From positions 2,370,501-2,434,500 of the forward strand of contig JAVUNC010000004.1 in assembly GCA_032173965.1 (NCBI GenBank): a DNA stretch of 64,000 nt. The letters run 5' to 3'. Made by a program: the position numbers and the translations under genes. Below are positions 11,873 through 24,350 of the stretch, piece by piece; position 1 is the first letter of the stretch; every line of letters starts with the position of its first letter. This DNA is from Sitta carolinensis (taxonomy: Eukaryota > Chordata > Aves > Passeriformes > Sittidae). Below the pieces are notes generated by a model. It did not search any database. It worked only from the letters and a program-made list of their open reading frames with translations, and was not told the DNA's origin.

Positions 11873-13595
11873 GGTTCAGTCTGGGTGCCATTCTTCATGA
11901 ACTTTTTAAAGACATCTCAAAAGGAAATCGGTGTCTATTTAATCCATCCTCACGCAGCTTCTGCTTCACTCAACATGTTTGTGTTTTGAAGTTGAAAACA
12001 GACCAATTTCTTATGAGTTCTTTGCATAATTCAAAGCACAGTAGATGTTTGGGCTCCTCTGATGATCCATCTGTATAATCATCTATTTTGTAGGGCAAGT
12101 CCCTTTGTGTTTTTGTTGTTTACAATTTTACGCATTGTTCCCTTAGTTTGAAAATCTTTCATTTTGCATTCTCTGAGCCTCCTAACCTTTAAATGTTTTC
12201 CTAAGATGGGAGCTTTATTAGTCACAGGCGCATTGCTGTAACTGTCTCTGTTTTGTGGGTGGAAAGAAAGAAAAATTGTTTTCACTGATCCTTTAAACAA
12301 TTGACCTGGAATTTGCAGAGGGTCAAGATCCATTTGGGTTCACTGGGACAACTGAGAGCAGCAAGAAGAGAGCACAAGCTGTGCATGGTGAGACATAAAA
12401 ATTCTATTTACAGGAATATGAGTTGGCCCTGTTCTTTCTGAGTAGCCAAGTGTTTTTGGTGAGAAGCACAAGACATCCAAATCAAGCATTTAGCAAGGAT
12501 TTGTACCACAACAAATCATGAGTTTGCTGGATGACACATTCTGTGCAGAAAGTTCTCATTGGAGTGTTTTTATCTTGCTAATTTGAAAGGCTGAGCACTT
12601 GGACATGACTTTAATAGAACTGCATCAGCTGCAGAGGAACAGGGTAATTACAGCTAATTCCATCTGAAACATCCCTAAAATGAAACCAAAATTCCTTGCT
12701 TATACTTTAAAAGGCAGTTAGGACAGCTGCCGTTTTGGAGGTCTCTTCTTACTCCAAGAAAATGCTGTTTAGGTTGTTGGAAGGTCGGGAATCTCTTGGT
12801 TCAGAGGCAAAGGCAGCTGGGAATGGCAGGAGTTAGAGAAATTCAGAGAAGAAAAAGCAATGAAAAGCTGTTAAACAGTAGCTACAACTTCCAGGAGATG
12901 CCTTTAGTGCAGCTGTGAATGAGAGAGCTGTGAGGAATTTCCACAATGTCCTTATGCTGGGTCACTGGGAAGCATCTGAAGCACCATCATGGAAAGGAAC
13001 CCAGTGTGGTTTTGGCCAGATCCAGCAGTAATGTTCTCAGATTTATATGGAATACTGAGATGAGAACCTTGACGGGACCCTCCTGATGTCCTGGAATGAA
13101 CCCAGCCCATTCAGCTCTTGCCTTGCTGTGTGACTCCCAAAACCTCCTTGGTAGCCAGATGAAATGATACAGCCTTGTGGTCTCCCACTGGAAACATTTC
13201 CAACATTGGGGAATATTTATTTGGCAATTTCTAGGCTGTCTTGGCCTATTGTTATGATTGTGAGGCTAAGGCATGAAACTCAGTGCCTGCAAATTTACTG
13301 CGGTGGTTTGAGGAACATTTGAAATGTTCTTTGGTTTTAAGTCAGAGCTTGGGGATCACTTCTGGACTGTCTGATGTGGGAGTCACGGGAAAAATGGAAA
13401 TAACTCAGCAGGGTTTGGCTCTCTGTTATGCCTCAGGCCTGCAGAGTGAATTTGGTAGCTGTGGATCAGACATTTTACAGCTGTTGTAGGGATTTCTTGC
13501 TGGGATCTTGGTACAACCTCAAAAGCTCATTGTGTTGTCACTGTATTTGTTTACTAAGAAATGAGGAGAGAAGGCTCAGGGATGACCTTATTGTG
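11873..13595. other. Intronic DNA, no recognised gene
   Basis: Unique sequence, nothing recognised. Confidence 0.55.
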
Positions 13596-13905
13596 ACCAA
13601 AGGAGCTCCAGGAGAGCTGGAGAGGGACTGGGGACAAGGCATGGAGGGACAGGACACAGGGAATGGCTTCCACTGCCAGAGGGCAGGGATAGATGGGATA
13701 TTGGGAAGGAATTGTTCCCTGTGAGGGTGGGCAAGCCTTGGCACAGGGTGCCCAGAGAAGCTGTGGCTGCCCCTGGATCCCTGGCAGTGTCCCAGGCCAG
13801 GCTGGATGGGGCTAGGATCAACCTGGGACAGTGGAAGGTGTCAGGTTGGAACAAGATGAGCTTTGATGTCCCTTTTCACCCAAAACCATTCCATGTTTCT
13901 ATGGT
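13596..13905 (+). mobile_element. CR1 LINE 3' fragment
   Basis: It extends from 'aggagctccaggagagctgg' to 'cacccaaaaccattccatg'. It belongs to the same subfamily as the 8.1 and 24.0 kb copies, and a one-base loss in the 'cttccactgccag' stretch breaks the usual frame. Confidence 0.9.
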
Positions 13906-14937
13906 TTTATGGTCTCTCTCACAATTAAGTGAATAACACTTTGAAATAGTTGTATAAGAATGTCTTGAAATGACACAGATCTCCAATAATTCAAGTTAAT
14001 GTTAAGCAAGATTTCAGTTCCATTGAAATCACAGAGAAAAACGAACTTAAATGGAAGAGGGTAAATTCACAGAGGAAAACAATTTTCGACAGGATATTGC
14101 AAGAACTCAGAGTAGAGGTAGAGAGAAAGATATTAAAGGGATGTATTTTAAAAATATGCCTAAGTGTCATTTTTAGAGTCATAATCCAATGAAGACTCCT
14201 GAAAACCCTACATAACCTTTCAAAACAAAACAGAATTTGTGATCAGAGGGCTGCCAGTTTTCCAGTCTGTACTGAGTGAACTTTTCATTTCACTGTGGTG
14301 AACGTGTGGTAAATATTTCCTCCGAGCACTGGAGTTACAAGTTTACAAGAAATTAATGACAGGAGGTGAGCTGTGAGACATTTCAAGTGCTTCACAAAAA
14401 AAAAAAAAAAAAAGGGACAGAATTCGAACTCATCTTAGAATCCACAGCACTTAATAAAAGCAGCAAATGAAGTGCTAACACCGCCAGAGGGAAGATTGTT
14501 ACATCACTTGTTTCCTGAGAAATGGGAATTTCAGCCACAATTAAGGCAGCCCTCCCACACTTGTGACAATGCTATTGATGAGCCAATCAATGATAACTAA
14601 CTACAACCTCTAAATTACACAGTTTAATCCACATTACATTTTATCAATGGAAACAAACCAATTAAAGTGCTCTAAACGAGTACAACTAATCAGGAATTTA
14701 TTACATGCTAATTGTGACCAAAATTCCAATTATTGTGTGGATACATTACATCATATCCAAGAATGTAAAAAACGTGAAGTAATCATGTTCCTCATGATCT
14801 TATCAAATGAACTCTGGAACCTACCATCAAGAAATAATGGTCATTTTCTGTCATTTTTCAGCTTCTTCTTGTTAGAGAGGTGGACTTTATCTCTTTATGG
14901 GTGTGAATATGTATCTGTGTGTGTATATGTATTTATA
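13906..14937. other. Intronic DNA, candidate non-coding element at 14500-14780
   Basis: It includes an A18 run (14396-14413) and a stretch with several CCAAT and TAAT cores (agccaatcaatgata, aaaccaattaaag, catgctaattgtg). No coding exon was recognised. Confidence 0.45.
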
Positions 14938-15104
14938 GATGCCCAGGGAAGCTGTGGCTGCCCCTGGATCCCTGGCAGGGTCCAAGGCCAGGCTGGACAA
15001 GGTTTGGAGCAACCTGGGATAGTGGAAGGTGTCCCTGCCCATGGCAGGGGTTGGAATTTTATGATGTTTTCGGTCTTTTTCAAACCAAATCATTCTGTGA
15101 TTCA
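14938..15104 (+). mobile_element. CR1 LINE 3' tail
   Basis: It runs from 'gatgcccagggaagctgtgg' to 'aaaccaaatcattctgtgat', and its tail leads directly into an AT microsatellite. Confidence 0.9.
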
Positions 15105-15136
15105 TTATATATATATATTTTATATGTATATATAAA
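15104..15136. repeat. (AT)n microsatellite at a CR1 tail
   Basis: Imperfect AT/TA units directly after the CR1 3' end. This fits slippage seeded at the insertion tail. Confidence 0.9.
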
Positions 15137-15196
15137 ATTCCTGGCTTAGTGTGTCCCAATTCTAGGGTGGCCTCAAGTTGTACTGCCAAATCTGCC

Positions 15197-15215
15197 TTTT
15201 TTTTTTTTTTTTTTT
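15197..15215. repeat. T19 homopolymer
   Basis: A pure T run. Confidence 0.95.
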
Positions 15216-15962
15216 AAATAATGCTGTTTCTATCATCTGATTTTTAAGATATGATTGAATATTTTAATATTCTTTAGGAAAACAAGTGCTGGAGAGGATT
15301 AGGCGGTGACTGGCAAAGAGCTGACAACAGGATAAATGTGTTTGTGTAGGACCTGTTCTCTCAGCAAAGTAAGATTTGTGTGCTGAATTATTATTTGTGG
15401 AGTGCCAACAAATCATAATTTCCTCTTTGGAAAATGATTGGATAATAATAAGAATTTGTATCAGTATCCCTCTTATTTTTACCTGTAAACTATGGTGAGT
15501 GTCTTTAAGAAGACAAAAGGGAGTTAAGTGTGGGGCTCCCAGGAATAAATGGAAATTGGACACTTTACAGTCCTCTTTCTGAAGTGATTAGTGTGAAAAC
15601 GAGCAGTAGCAGCAGAATATCAACCTGATCCCTACAGGAGTAGGTGGGAAATAGGTGGGGGAAGAATTGCCAAAAATCCGAAGAGCTGCTGAGATAAAAC
15701 TGCACCTTCGGGGTTGGGCTCAGCTCAGGGTTAACACAGCTGAGTTTAGGGGTTGAGGTGCAGTTTTTTCCAAGCTCCCGTTGTAGTCACTGCTGGTGGC
15801 TCTTGGCCCTGCAGTGATGTGAGGGGGTGTCCCTGTCCTGCTCCTGGGAAAGGAATGCTCTCCCTGCTGGGATTGCTGGGGGTGCAAACTGGGAGGTGGA
15901 AACGGATCCGTGCAACCAATCAGCTCTTCTGTGTCATTAACAAATCTCATCTGAGGAAATGA

Positions 15963-16062
15963 TGGAGGGGACTTGGAGCAATCAGGTTCCATGGCAGGGG
16001 TTGGAACTGGATGAGCTTCAAGGTCCCTTCTAGCCCAAAACTTCCTGTGGCTCTGTGACATA
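15963..16062 (+). mobile_element. CR1 LINE 3' tail
   Basis: It contains 'gacttggagcaatcaggttc', 'gatgagcttcaaggtccctt' and 'ctgtggctctgtgacata'. It lies about 10 bp upstream of the unknown repeat that follows. Confidence 0.85.
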
Positions 16063-16071
16063 ATCCAGAAT

Positions 16072-16404
16072 GTTCCTGTGGAACGAAGGAAACTGGGTAA
16101 AATAAGTCCTTTGGTTTAAACCCAAGCATTTCTATTTGGGACACCTCTAGGAAAACATAAAGGGGGAAGGAGCTGAACTTTATCCAAGAGTTTTGGGACA
16201 GGGGTGCTCTCAGCAGCTGTGAGAAATCCAGTTTGCTGCTGCCTAACAGGATTTTAAATGCTCTTCCTCTGCTTTCTAAGGGATTCCCTGGATCACCAAG
16301 CAGTGAAGAAAACACATTTTTTTTAGGTAGTGCCTTTGACCTTTAATCGTTCAACTCAACGATCTCAGAGATCTTTTCCAATTTAAATTATTCCGTGACC
16401 TTTT
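16072..16404 (+). mobile_element. Unknown dispersed element, copy A
   Basis: This sequence aligns along most of its length with 29234-29516. Shared words include gattccct(g/t)gatca, caagcagtgaagaaa, the 'tttgg(g/c)aca' region and a final 'gatctcagagatcttttcca' that resembles a CR1 3' tail. The 5' two thirds do not resemble the CR1 segments seen elsewhere in this window. It may be a CR1-mobilised SINE or a divergent CR1 subfamily. Confidence 0.6.
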
Positions 16405-17361
16405 TTCACTTAATAAATTATAAATAAACATTCGCTGTAGCAGGGAAGTGAACCCAAACATCCCATTTCCAGAGGACACTCCAGGTGTGCTAAACCAGGG
16501 CTTTGAGTTGTTCTTAATCCACTGCAACTAGAGTTCGATGGTAGAAGAGGTTATCACTGGATGATCTAAAATACAATTTTTGGGGAGCGCGCTCGTGAGA
16601 GTTGGCAGATAAATTTTAGGGACCTTGAAGCAAGCAGGAAATGAAGGGATTGAGATGTTAAAGCTATTCAGAGGGGTGAAATGACAGCTGAAGTGCAAAC
16701 AAACTGTGTGAGGTGTATAGAAGATACATAAAAATTGTCTTACAAAATGATAGTGGGATTTTGCAGGTTTGGAATGCAGGCTTGCTGGAGCTGAGGAATT
16801 TCAGAGGGTGAGCAATGTGATCCTACTGAAAATGTCAAACACCTCGAATAAGGTCATTATTCTGCCCTACTTGCCTGGTTTGAGTGCTGTGTTCTATTTT
16901 GGATACTCCTTTAAAAATAGCACAACAAACTGGGTTGGCTCTGTGTGTAATCAACCAATACACTGAATTTTGCAGAATAAAATTTCAGTAAAGATTTCAA
17001 TAGCATTCAAAGAGTTTCCCCTCAATAAATAAGCTGAGGGAAGCTGGGGGACCATAATCAGCAAAGAAGGGAATTTTTCCACTCCTTTAACAAAAGAGCA
17101 GTAGATTCAGCACTTTGCATTTCTACTGGAAATCCTGAACAGTGTTAAGGATCATTTGGGGATATAAAGTCCAATTTTATGTGTCAGGTTTCTTTCACAA
17201 GAAGCTGGAGCTGAGCAAAGCACGGCAGAAATGGAACAAATTCTGGTGGAGTGGAAATGCAGTTTTCCTCTTGCATTTTAAAGACTAACAGTGTGAAGAA
17301 ATGTTCTTTACAGAACTGCAGATAATAAATCAAGATTAAAAAGATTGAGCTTCCAGTGCCT
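16405..17361. other. Intronic DNA, no recognised gene
   Basis: Unique AT-rich sequence, nothing recognised. Confidence 0.55.
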
Positions 17362-17492
17362 AAAGGGGCTTCAGGCCAGGTTGGATGGGGCTTGGAACAA
17401 ACTGGGACAGTGGAAATTGCCCATGGCAGGGGTGGAACAGGATGGTCTTAAGGGTCCCTTCCCACCCAAACCATTCTATTATTGATGATTTT
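17362..17492 (+). mobile_element. CR1 LINE 3' tail
   Basis: It contains 'aggccaggttggatggggct' and 'cccacccaaaccattctatt', with a short internal deletion where 'gtgtccctg' is usual. Confidence 0.87.
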
Positions 17493-17757
17493 GCTTCTCC
17501 TCAAGAAAGACATTTATACAGATAGTTTATTAACAGTAATATTTTGAATCAGAACAGTTTCTTCAGCAGGATCACGTTACAGGACTTTTGCACCCATTGC
17601 AGTTTTTCAAGGGAAGAGGAGCAGCTCTTGAGACCTTTAGGGAGGACAGTGGTGACACTGGACAGCCAACCCAGCAATCAGTGTCCTGTAACAAAAAATC
17701 TGGAGCATGAAACTTGAGATAATGATTTTTCTGATGTGTAAAGTTCCAGGAAAGAGT

Positions 17758-17776
17758 AAAAAAAAAAAAAAAAAAA
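17758..17776. repeat. A19 homopolymer
   Basis: A pure A run. Confidence 0.95.
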
Positions 17777-18728
17777 GAAGGAAGAGAAGTAAATAAACCA
17801 GTGGATATTCAGATATTCAGATGGCAGAAAAAGACATTGAAGACAGCAGTGAGGGTATCTTTGCAAAACTAAAATTATCCCTTCCAGCTAAGTGACAAGG
17901 TTAAATGCACATTTACCAGGTTATGCAGAATCCAAGAAGAAAAGGCAGGGATTCCTTTCTTGTTTATGGAAATACAACTCTAAATCTCCTGTGTGAGGGG
18001 GAAGCTCTGGAGGAATTCGCCTGTTTCTTTTAGTATTGCCCACGGGTCACACAGCCACTGCCAGGCAGAACCTTTGGGTTCCACCCTGGAGCCTGAAGAA
18101 CCTGTTGGAATACTTGGAAACTTTGGTCAGATCCTGAGAACTGTGGAAAAACCACTGAAATACTGAAATAAATGTTCTTCCTTTTCCACCCAAGAGTGAA
18201 TTGGAGTAGCTCTTGTTAGACAAATGCCTTTTTAATTCATTGTAAACAGAGTTACATTGTCTCAGGTTGTGGAAAGAGATGATCTAGCGAGGTTATGCAG
18301 AAAATTCTCATTTCTTGGAGCGAGCAGCAAACAAATCATCCATGTTAGGGATGTCAGAGTTCCTTCTGTGCTAGCTAGAAGGTGTCTGAGATCCATGGCA
18401 AATAATCATAACTGTATTTTAAATTTCTGTCCATGAGAGCAGCAGTGTTTCCAATGGTAACAGAACCCAATGGAAAATAAGATATCCACGTGAGCTGAAC
18501 AATTTAAGGATCTGAGTCAGACACAGATTTCTGCTCTGCACAGTTTAACACTCCAATAAACAGTGGTGTCTATTTTGTACCTCAGCAGAGATCTCTAAAG
18601 AAATGCACAAAATAGCCCAGGTTGTTTGAGGACACACTCTGGTGGATTTATTTGTCAGGATACTTTTGGTCAGCTGGTAGTTTTCATGTATTTATGATCA
18701 TATTATTCATATTAAACCTCATGGTATG

Positions 18729-18772
18729 AGAGGCCTTTTCCAGGGGTTCTATGATTTTATGATTCCATATAC
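18729..18772 (+). mobile_element. Possible CR1 3' tail remnant
   Basis: The only recognisable part is 'aggccttttccaggggttct' followed by 'atgattttatgattcc', the octamer-like CR1 tail. It is too short to be certain. Confidence 0.45.
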
Positions 18773-19111
18773 AAATAATCCCATTTGGAGAAGATTGCAA
18801 AATTTTTATACAGAAAGCAGCATCCTTTCATTTGAATCTTTTATTTTTTCCTTTGAGTTTTTTAGATGTACTCATTTTTGAGCAAAGGTGCCATTCTGTG
18901 TAAAATGATAAAAAAAGACAGGAGTGCATAACTAGGAATGAGATCTCTGAAAAGTGACAGGTGATCTATTACATTTTCTTATGGAATTAAAAACAAAATA
19001 AAAAATTCCTAGGTATAGGACTGTAGGCAGAACTGGAAGTATCATTGGATAAACAGAGTTCATCTGGGAAAGGAAAAGAGAACTGAAATGCTGTGAACAA
19101 TAAAAAGGTTC

Positions 19112-19245
19112 AAGAAGAGTTCAAGGCCAGATTGGACAGGGTTTGGAGCAACCTGGGACAGTGGAAGGTGTCCCTGCCCATGGCAGGGGATTTGAATTAG
19201 ATGATCTTTAAGATCCCTTCCAATCCAAACCATTCCATGATTTGA
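19112..19245 (+). mobile_element. CR1 LINE 3' tail
   Basis: It runs from 'caaggccagattggacaggg' to 'ccaatccaaaccattccatg' and ends in 'atttgatga'. Confidence 0.9.
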
Positions 19246-19368
19246 TGACTTTTCCAAATTGTGAATGTCTAATACCACCCTCAGATTCAAATCCTAAATA
19301 ATGATTGAATTAAATAGGAATCAGTCAGCTCAGTTAAGTATCTGGCATTACAGGAAAATATTTTTTAC

Positions 19369-19609
19369 TTGATTTGCTTTTCATCTTGAGAAAATAAAAT
19401 TCTGAACAATGAGTTCTTCTCTTGGTGCTGCAGGAGCATTTCCAGAAAGGCAGCACTGCTCTGATAGGGGGTGATCACTGCAAAGTCTTTTGTGTGAAAG
19501 TCATGCAGTACATCCTGAAGTTTGGGCATCACGGATTCCCAGTGGGATTTAGACAGATGGACAGCTCTGGTTTTTTTGGGTTTCAAGTCAAGGTTTCTGA
19601 CTGTGAATT
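19369..19609 (-). other. Exon-like open reading frame, unidentified
   Basis: On the minus strand a 241-bp segment is open throughout. It is preceded by gtgacaacctctgtgcctttgcag (acceptor-like) and followed by CAA|GTAAAA (donor-like). The product would include AVHLSKSHWESVMPKLQDVL and DFAVITPYQSSAAFLEMLLQ. No known family was recognised. It would lie antisense within the MSRA intron. It may be a chance ORF, since ORFs of about 80 codons occur by chance in 64 kb. Confidence 0.25.
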
Positions 19610-21688
19610 CTGCAAAGGCACAGAGGTTGTCACATCAGTGTGCTCTCTCCCAAGATCAGAGAAATATCTTAAAAGAACCAGGAACATGAACTGACCATGT
19701 ACATGATCCCTGCCTGAGTAGATCCCCAACTTTCAAGGTCTTTTTTGCCTGGTATGAACAATGCATTCAGGTTTTTAATGGAGCATTGCAGCTTGTTTCT
19801 TAGAAAATAATGTTAAAGGAGGGGTCAAACCATCACATTAATTACCTGGAGGTCATTTGGAGAAAATTACTATCAAATGTGTTGGGAAAGGTTTTATATT
19901 CTCCCCGAAATTATGATCAGCTGTTTCTATGGAAACTGCAACAGGAGTTCATAAAAGCTCTTTAATGGAGGTTTTCAAAAGCCTGAATGTCCTGAAGTCT
20001 CCCAACATTCATGGAAAAAGCACACGGGGAGAGTTTCAGCCCTGCTGCAACTCTGATTTCAGCCAGAGCTCCACCAGGCATGGCTTGAGTCCCCAGCAAT
20101 TACAGTTTTATAGGATACAGGGATAAATAGGATAAGATAATATTTGAATTGTAATCCTCCCATCGTTCTCCTCCGTCAGACACCGTCAACCCGAGGAAAC
20201 GGAGCAGATCTTGGAGGAATAGAGCTATTTAAAAATGAGCATTATTTCAATCTGTAGAACATCCTGGCCTAGGATTTGATTCTCCCATTTCCATATTCCA
20301 TTAACTGCACTGTTCTGGGGCGCTCGGGCTGGAGCGAGGCTGAACATTCTGTTTTACACACGCTTAACTTCGAGTGTGTGAATGGCGATATCGACTTCAA
20401 TGCAGCAAGATAAGAAAATGCTTAAGTGCTTTGCTGGCTTGGAGCCAGATTGCTCAGCTCCCAGCAAGAGAGAGGGCCTAAATCAGTGATTAATAATAAT
20501 GAAAGCGAGAATTTGCATTTTTTTAGATAGTTTATTGATAACTTTCCCGAGATGAACGTTCCTTTTATCTCCCATGCGCACACACAGCCTGTTTCTTCAC
20601 TGTAGAACATGTTCAAGAGGCATTCACTCTCCTTTAGTTGAGGACTAATCAACATGAATCTTGCAAAAAGAGGGATAATGGGATGTTTTAGTTCAAAGTA
20701 CAGCTGTGGTTTATTAGAGTGATTTGGGGAAGCTTCAAACTATTACTGCTTTGCTGACAAACCTGTCAGCTAAATCTTCAAAGCTCAATAACAGTCCAGG
20801 AAAAAAAAAAAAAAAAATTGTTGGTGGAATTATGGCGAAGAAGGGACCATTACATAATTTAATGGAAGTGATAGAAACACCCTGGTAGATATTGCAGATT
20901 TATAGATATTAGTTCTGTATGATTTTTTTGCTCAGACTTTTTAACAACTCCCATTTGTTGAGGGTAATGAAATCCGGTATGGAATTGAACCACAGACTGT
21001 TTGCAGATTATGGAATCCTTTATGTTTGTCTGGGTTTGTATTTGCTAATGATCATGTAAGGGATGAAAGTAATAATCAAAGTTTGCTCATCAGCATAAAA
21101 AGTGGATTTTTGTCCTTTGCTAAATGGATATGGGATGAAAGGGGAGAGAAAATGGAGAGACAGAAGATTGTGAGACATCACACGATGTGTGTATTAAAAA
21201 GTATGAGTAAACCTGATGTATTTTAGAGAATTCCCTGCAATTGCTCTAAAGGTGGCACTTTTTTGGCTGCCAAAAGGGGCACAAGTGACTCTGGAACTGT
21301 TCGACCTTTACTGGTGCTTGATGGTGTTTGGGGTCTGGAAGGGATTTGAGATCCCAAATAGGATAGGTCAAAAATCAGTACAGATTGCATCATGTTCTTA
21401 CTTTTAGACTGAAGTAGGATTAAGTTGAAGTCCATGATTAAACCCCACTATCCTCTAGGAGAATCAACCATTTAAATCATCCACTAAAACTTCATTCCCC
21501 CCACCTTACTAATTAAAATAAAACCATAGCACCCTCCCCGCCACCCCCCAGTAAATATAAACACACTCCATGTGAACAAAGGATACCAAGTGTTTTGTTT
21601 TGTTTTGGAGACCCAGAATCTGCTACAGCTTTTTCCTGTTGAGGGTCCAAGAACAAAACAGATCCTGAGACCAAATAGATTTTCAATT
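19610..21688. other. Intronic DNA, CpG cluster at 20160-20400
   Basis: Otherwise AT-rich, with an A17 run at 20801-20817. The segment 20160-20400 holds about 12 CpGs in 240 bp, which is high for this window, and includes gggcgctcgggctggagcg. No exon was recognised. Confidence 0.45.
20801..20817. repeat. A17 homopolymer
   Basis: A pure A run. Confidence 0.95.
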
Positions 21689-21790
21689 TCATGGAATCCT
21701 GGAAGGGTTTGGGTTGGGAGAGACCTCAGAGATCATCCAGTTCCAACCCCTTCTATTGCAGGGGTTCAGTTCAAGGAGTCTTTGTTGGGT
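21689..21790 (-). mobile_element. CR1 LINE 3' tail
   Basis: It starts 'tttcatggaatcctggaagg', then 'gagacctcagagatcatcca' and 'gttccaaccccttctattgc'. The similarity fades after about 90 bp. Confidence 0.82.
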
Positions 21791-22879
21791 CTGTGTCTCA
21801 GCACAGGTGAGATGAATCATCTCTCCCATCTCCATCCCAGCCCAGGTCCTTTGTCAGGGTTAAACAGCTGTGCTATTCCTAAAACACTTCAAAGGACACT
21901 TATTCCTCAAAGCCCTCCTTCATTTGTCATCCAAACAAGGGATTCTTTAAGTTCTCTAACCTATTCTCAGTGTATTATTTGAGATTCCATTAGTAATAGA
22001 ATAATTAACCTGATGAATTATTTTCATGGAAGGAATGAAGGTACTTTCAATAAGTATCAATGTGGTGTTAACAAAAATAGGTTTTTTCTTTTCAAGGAAG
22101 CAATTAAATGTCAGCAGAGAACCTGGGCTGTCATTGTGCTTTTATTTGCCTGAGTTCTAGGAACTGTTAATTTGCTCTATAAGTAGAAGGAAACCCAATG
22201 TAGTTTAAATCTCAGTAACCTGCTTTAAAATTTGGCTGTCCAACACCCTGTAATGCCATTCCTTGGAGCAGTGCCGAGGACATTTATTTAATTAAATATC
22301 ATCTGCCTCCTCATTAATATGTGCTTCTTCTTGGCTGTTTTGTTGTTTCCTTTGTGCAGAAATCAGCCAATAAATTTGCATCAGCCCTGATTTATTTTCT
22401 TCATTAGATGCTTGGGCTGATGAGTCCCCAGGCAGGCCTTAATTTGATTTACAGTGTACAAAGAATTGAACCTTTTTACAAATTAAAACCAAAAGGAAAC
22501 AAACCATAAGACAACAACCTTCACCAAAACTCTGGGAAGCGCTACTGTTTGTTCTTTTGCTTTGGAAAAATAATGGGGAGAAACTCCAATTATGTCACAT
22601 CAAATTATTACCATAAAATCAATTAGAATCATAGAATGGCTTAATTCTAAAGATATGTGTTTGTACTTAATTTAATAGTCCTTACTAAGGCAGGAATTTT
22701 CATCAGCTTAAACCTGAAGCTTGTTTTTTATTTTCTGTTATAAATTTTAGTTGTTTAAAATCTTCCAAGTCAGGTTGTTGAGATGGGAGTTTCCAGGATT
22801 TAATGTGGGATACTGACACATGTGAGGGAATAAATGCAAATTATGTGTGTCAGTGGTAATTAATTACAAAGTCCAGCAC
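21791..22879. other. Intronic DNA, candidate non-coding element near 22280-22500
   Basis: Includes an octamer-like aaatttgcat site (22372 region) among TAAT-rich motifs, and a small CR1-like remnant 'atcatagaatggcttaattc' near 22629. Function is not shown. Confidence 0.4.
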
Positions 22880-22935
22880 ATCTTCTCCTGGCTGGACACC
22901 CCCAGCTCTCCCAGCCTGTCTCCAGAGCAGATGAT
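22880..22935 (-). mobile_element. CR1 LINE internal remnant
   Basis: 'acacccccagctctcccagc' and 'ctgtctccagagcagatga' match the segment about 400 bp from the CR1 3' end. Both sides of the element are missing. Confidence 0.7.
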
Positions 22936-23967
22936 TTTGACAGTGTTTAGACTGATTGAAGAGAGCAATGAGCTTTGAGGCTTCTGCTTTGAATTCCAGA
23001 CTGAGAAATCCAAATGAATACTTAACACTGACCAAGCCAAGGTTTACAGCCAAGTTCTTGCTTTAAAATGGGGGGGGGGCGGGTGCATTTTGAACTCTCA
23101 AATTATTTTTTTGTAAATATTTTCATTTTGCATCTGGGTAAATATTCCTTTATTTTCTTAAAATATGTCTGAGAAGAAGATGAATTAAAGTTATGTAGAA
23201 TTTAATAAAAACTGAATAGATGGAGGTGTTGAAATGGGAAAATTTTCTATAAAAATTGGATAGAGACACAAAAATGGGATTGAAACACAAAAATTTTCTT
23301 TGAGCAATGGAAGTTTTATAGGGAGTGTGAAACGTATCCACTGTGAGCAATGGTCAAGCTAAATTATCAGTGTATGGACACTGCAGCTACCACTGAGCTC
23401 CTGATGGAAAATCCCTGGATTTTGTTTCCATATTTTCCTCACAATGAATGGTTGTGGTTTCTAGGAGTGATTTCTCATATTTTGCTACTTGAGATTGAAG
23501 TTTGGTCAGCGAATATCGACCTTCTGCAAAATATTCCTCCTGCGTTGCCCCTTTTCCTGGCAGGTGCTGCACCTGACTGAGACCTTCCCGTGTGATTAAT
23601 TTGCAGGGCTGTTAAATCCCAGTTCCTGGGCACATTCCTGCCCAGCAAGTGCTGCTTGAACAGAAATAGAGCAGATTCCAGGGTTTTCATCCTGCTGGAA
23701 TCTCAGCCCAGCTTTCCACAGGAATGTTTTGGGATCAGCTCTAGTGCAGGATGCCCAAATCCAGAGCAGCACTGTGACCCCCAGGAGCCCCTTTGTTCTG
23801 CTTGTCCTTCACCCAGGGACAGCTTAGGCATTAATGTGTCACACACTATAAAATAATGCAGGGTGGTAGCTGTGGTGAGCGTTTTTCTCCACCACTGATT
23901 ACTGTCTGGAGATTTGTAATGATGTGAATGGGTTTGGCTGGAGCTTGTTTTGTACATCATTTATATG
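22936..23967. other. Intronic DNA, no recognised gene
   Basis: It has a G-rich run ggggggggggcggg near 23070. Nothing else recognised. Confidence 0.5.
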
Positions 23968-24350
23968 GAGCCAGGCTGGGAGAGCTGGGGGTGCTCACCT
24001 GGAGAAGAGAAGGATTCAGGGAGAGCTCAGAGCCCCTTGCAGAGCTAAAGGGGCTCCAGGAGAGCTGGAGAGGGACTGGGGACAAGGCATGGAGGGACAG
24101 GACACAGGGAGTGGCTTCAAACTGGAAAAGGGAGATTTGGGTGGGATATTGGGAAAGGATTCTTGGCTGTGAGGGTGGCACAGGGTGTCCAGAGAAGCTG
24201 TGGCTGCCCCTGGATCCCTGGCAGTATCCCAGGCCAGGTTGGACAGGGCTTGGAGCAACCTGGGCTGGTGGAAGATGTCCCTGCCCATGGCAGGGAGTGG
24301 AATGAGATGATTTTAAAGGTCCCTTCCATCACAAACCATTGCATGATATG
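23968..24350 (+). mobile_element. CR1 LINE 3' fragment
   Basis: It extends from 'ggagccaggctgggagagct' to 'accattgcatgatatgattt'. The 5' half is almost identical to the 43.75 kb copy. Confidence 0.92.

Larger units (their letters stand above)
17493..19111. other. Intronic DNA, no recognised gene
   Basis: It holds an A19 run at 17758-17776. At 18729-18772 there is a short CR1-tail-like piece ('ttctatgattttatgattcc'). Confidence 0.5.

Noticed and set aside
11193..11989. ORFs up to 197 codons on both strands
   Set aside because: All lie in the GC-rich CR1 copy at 11298-11872.
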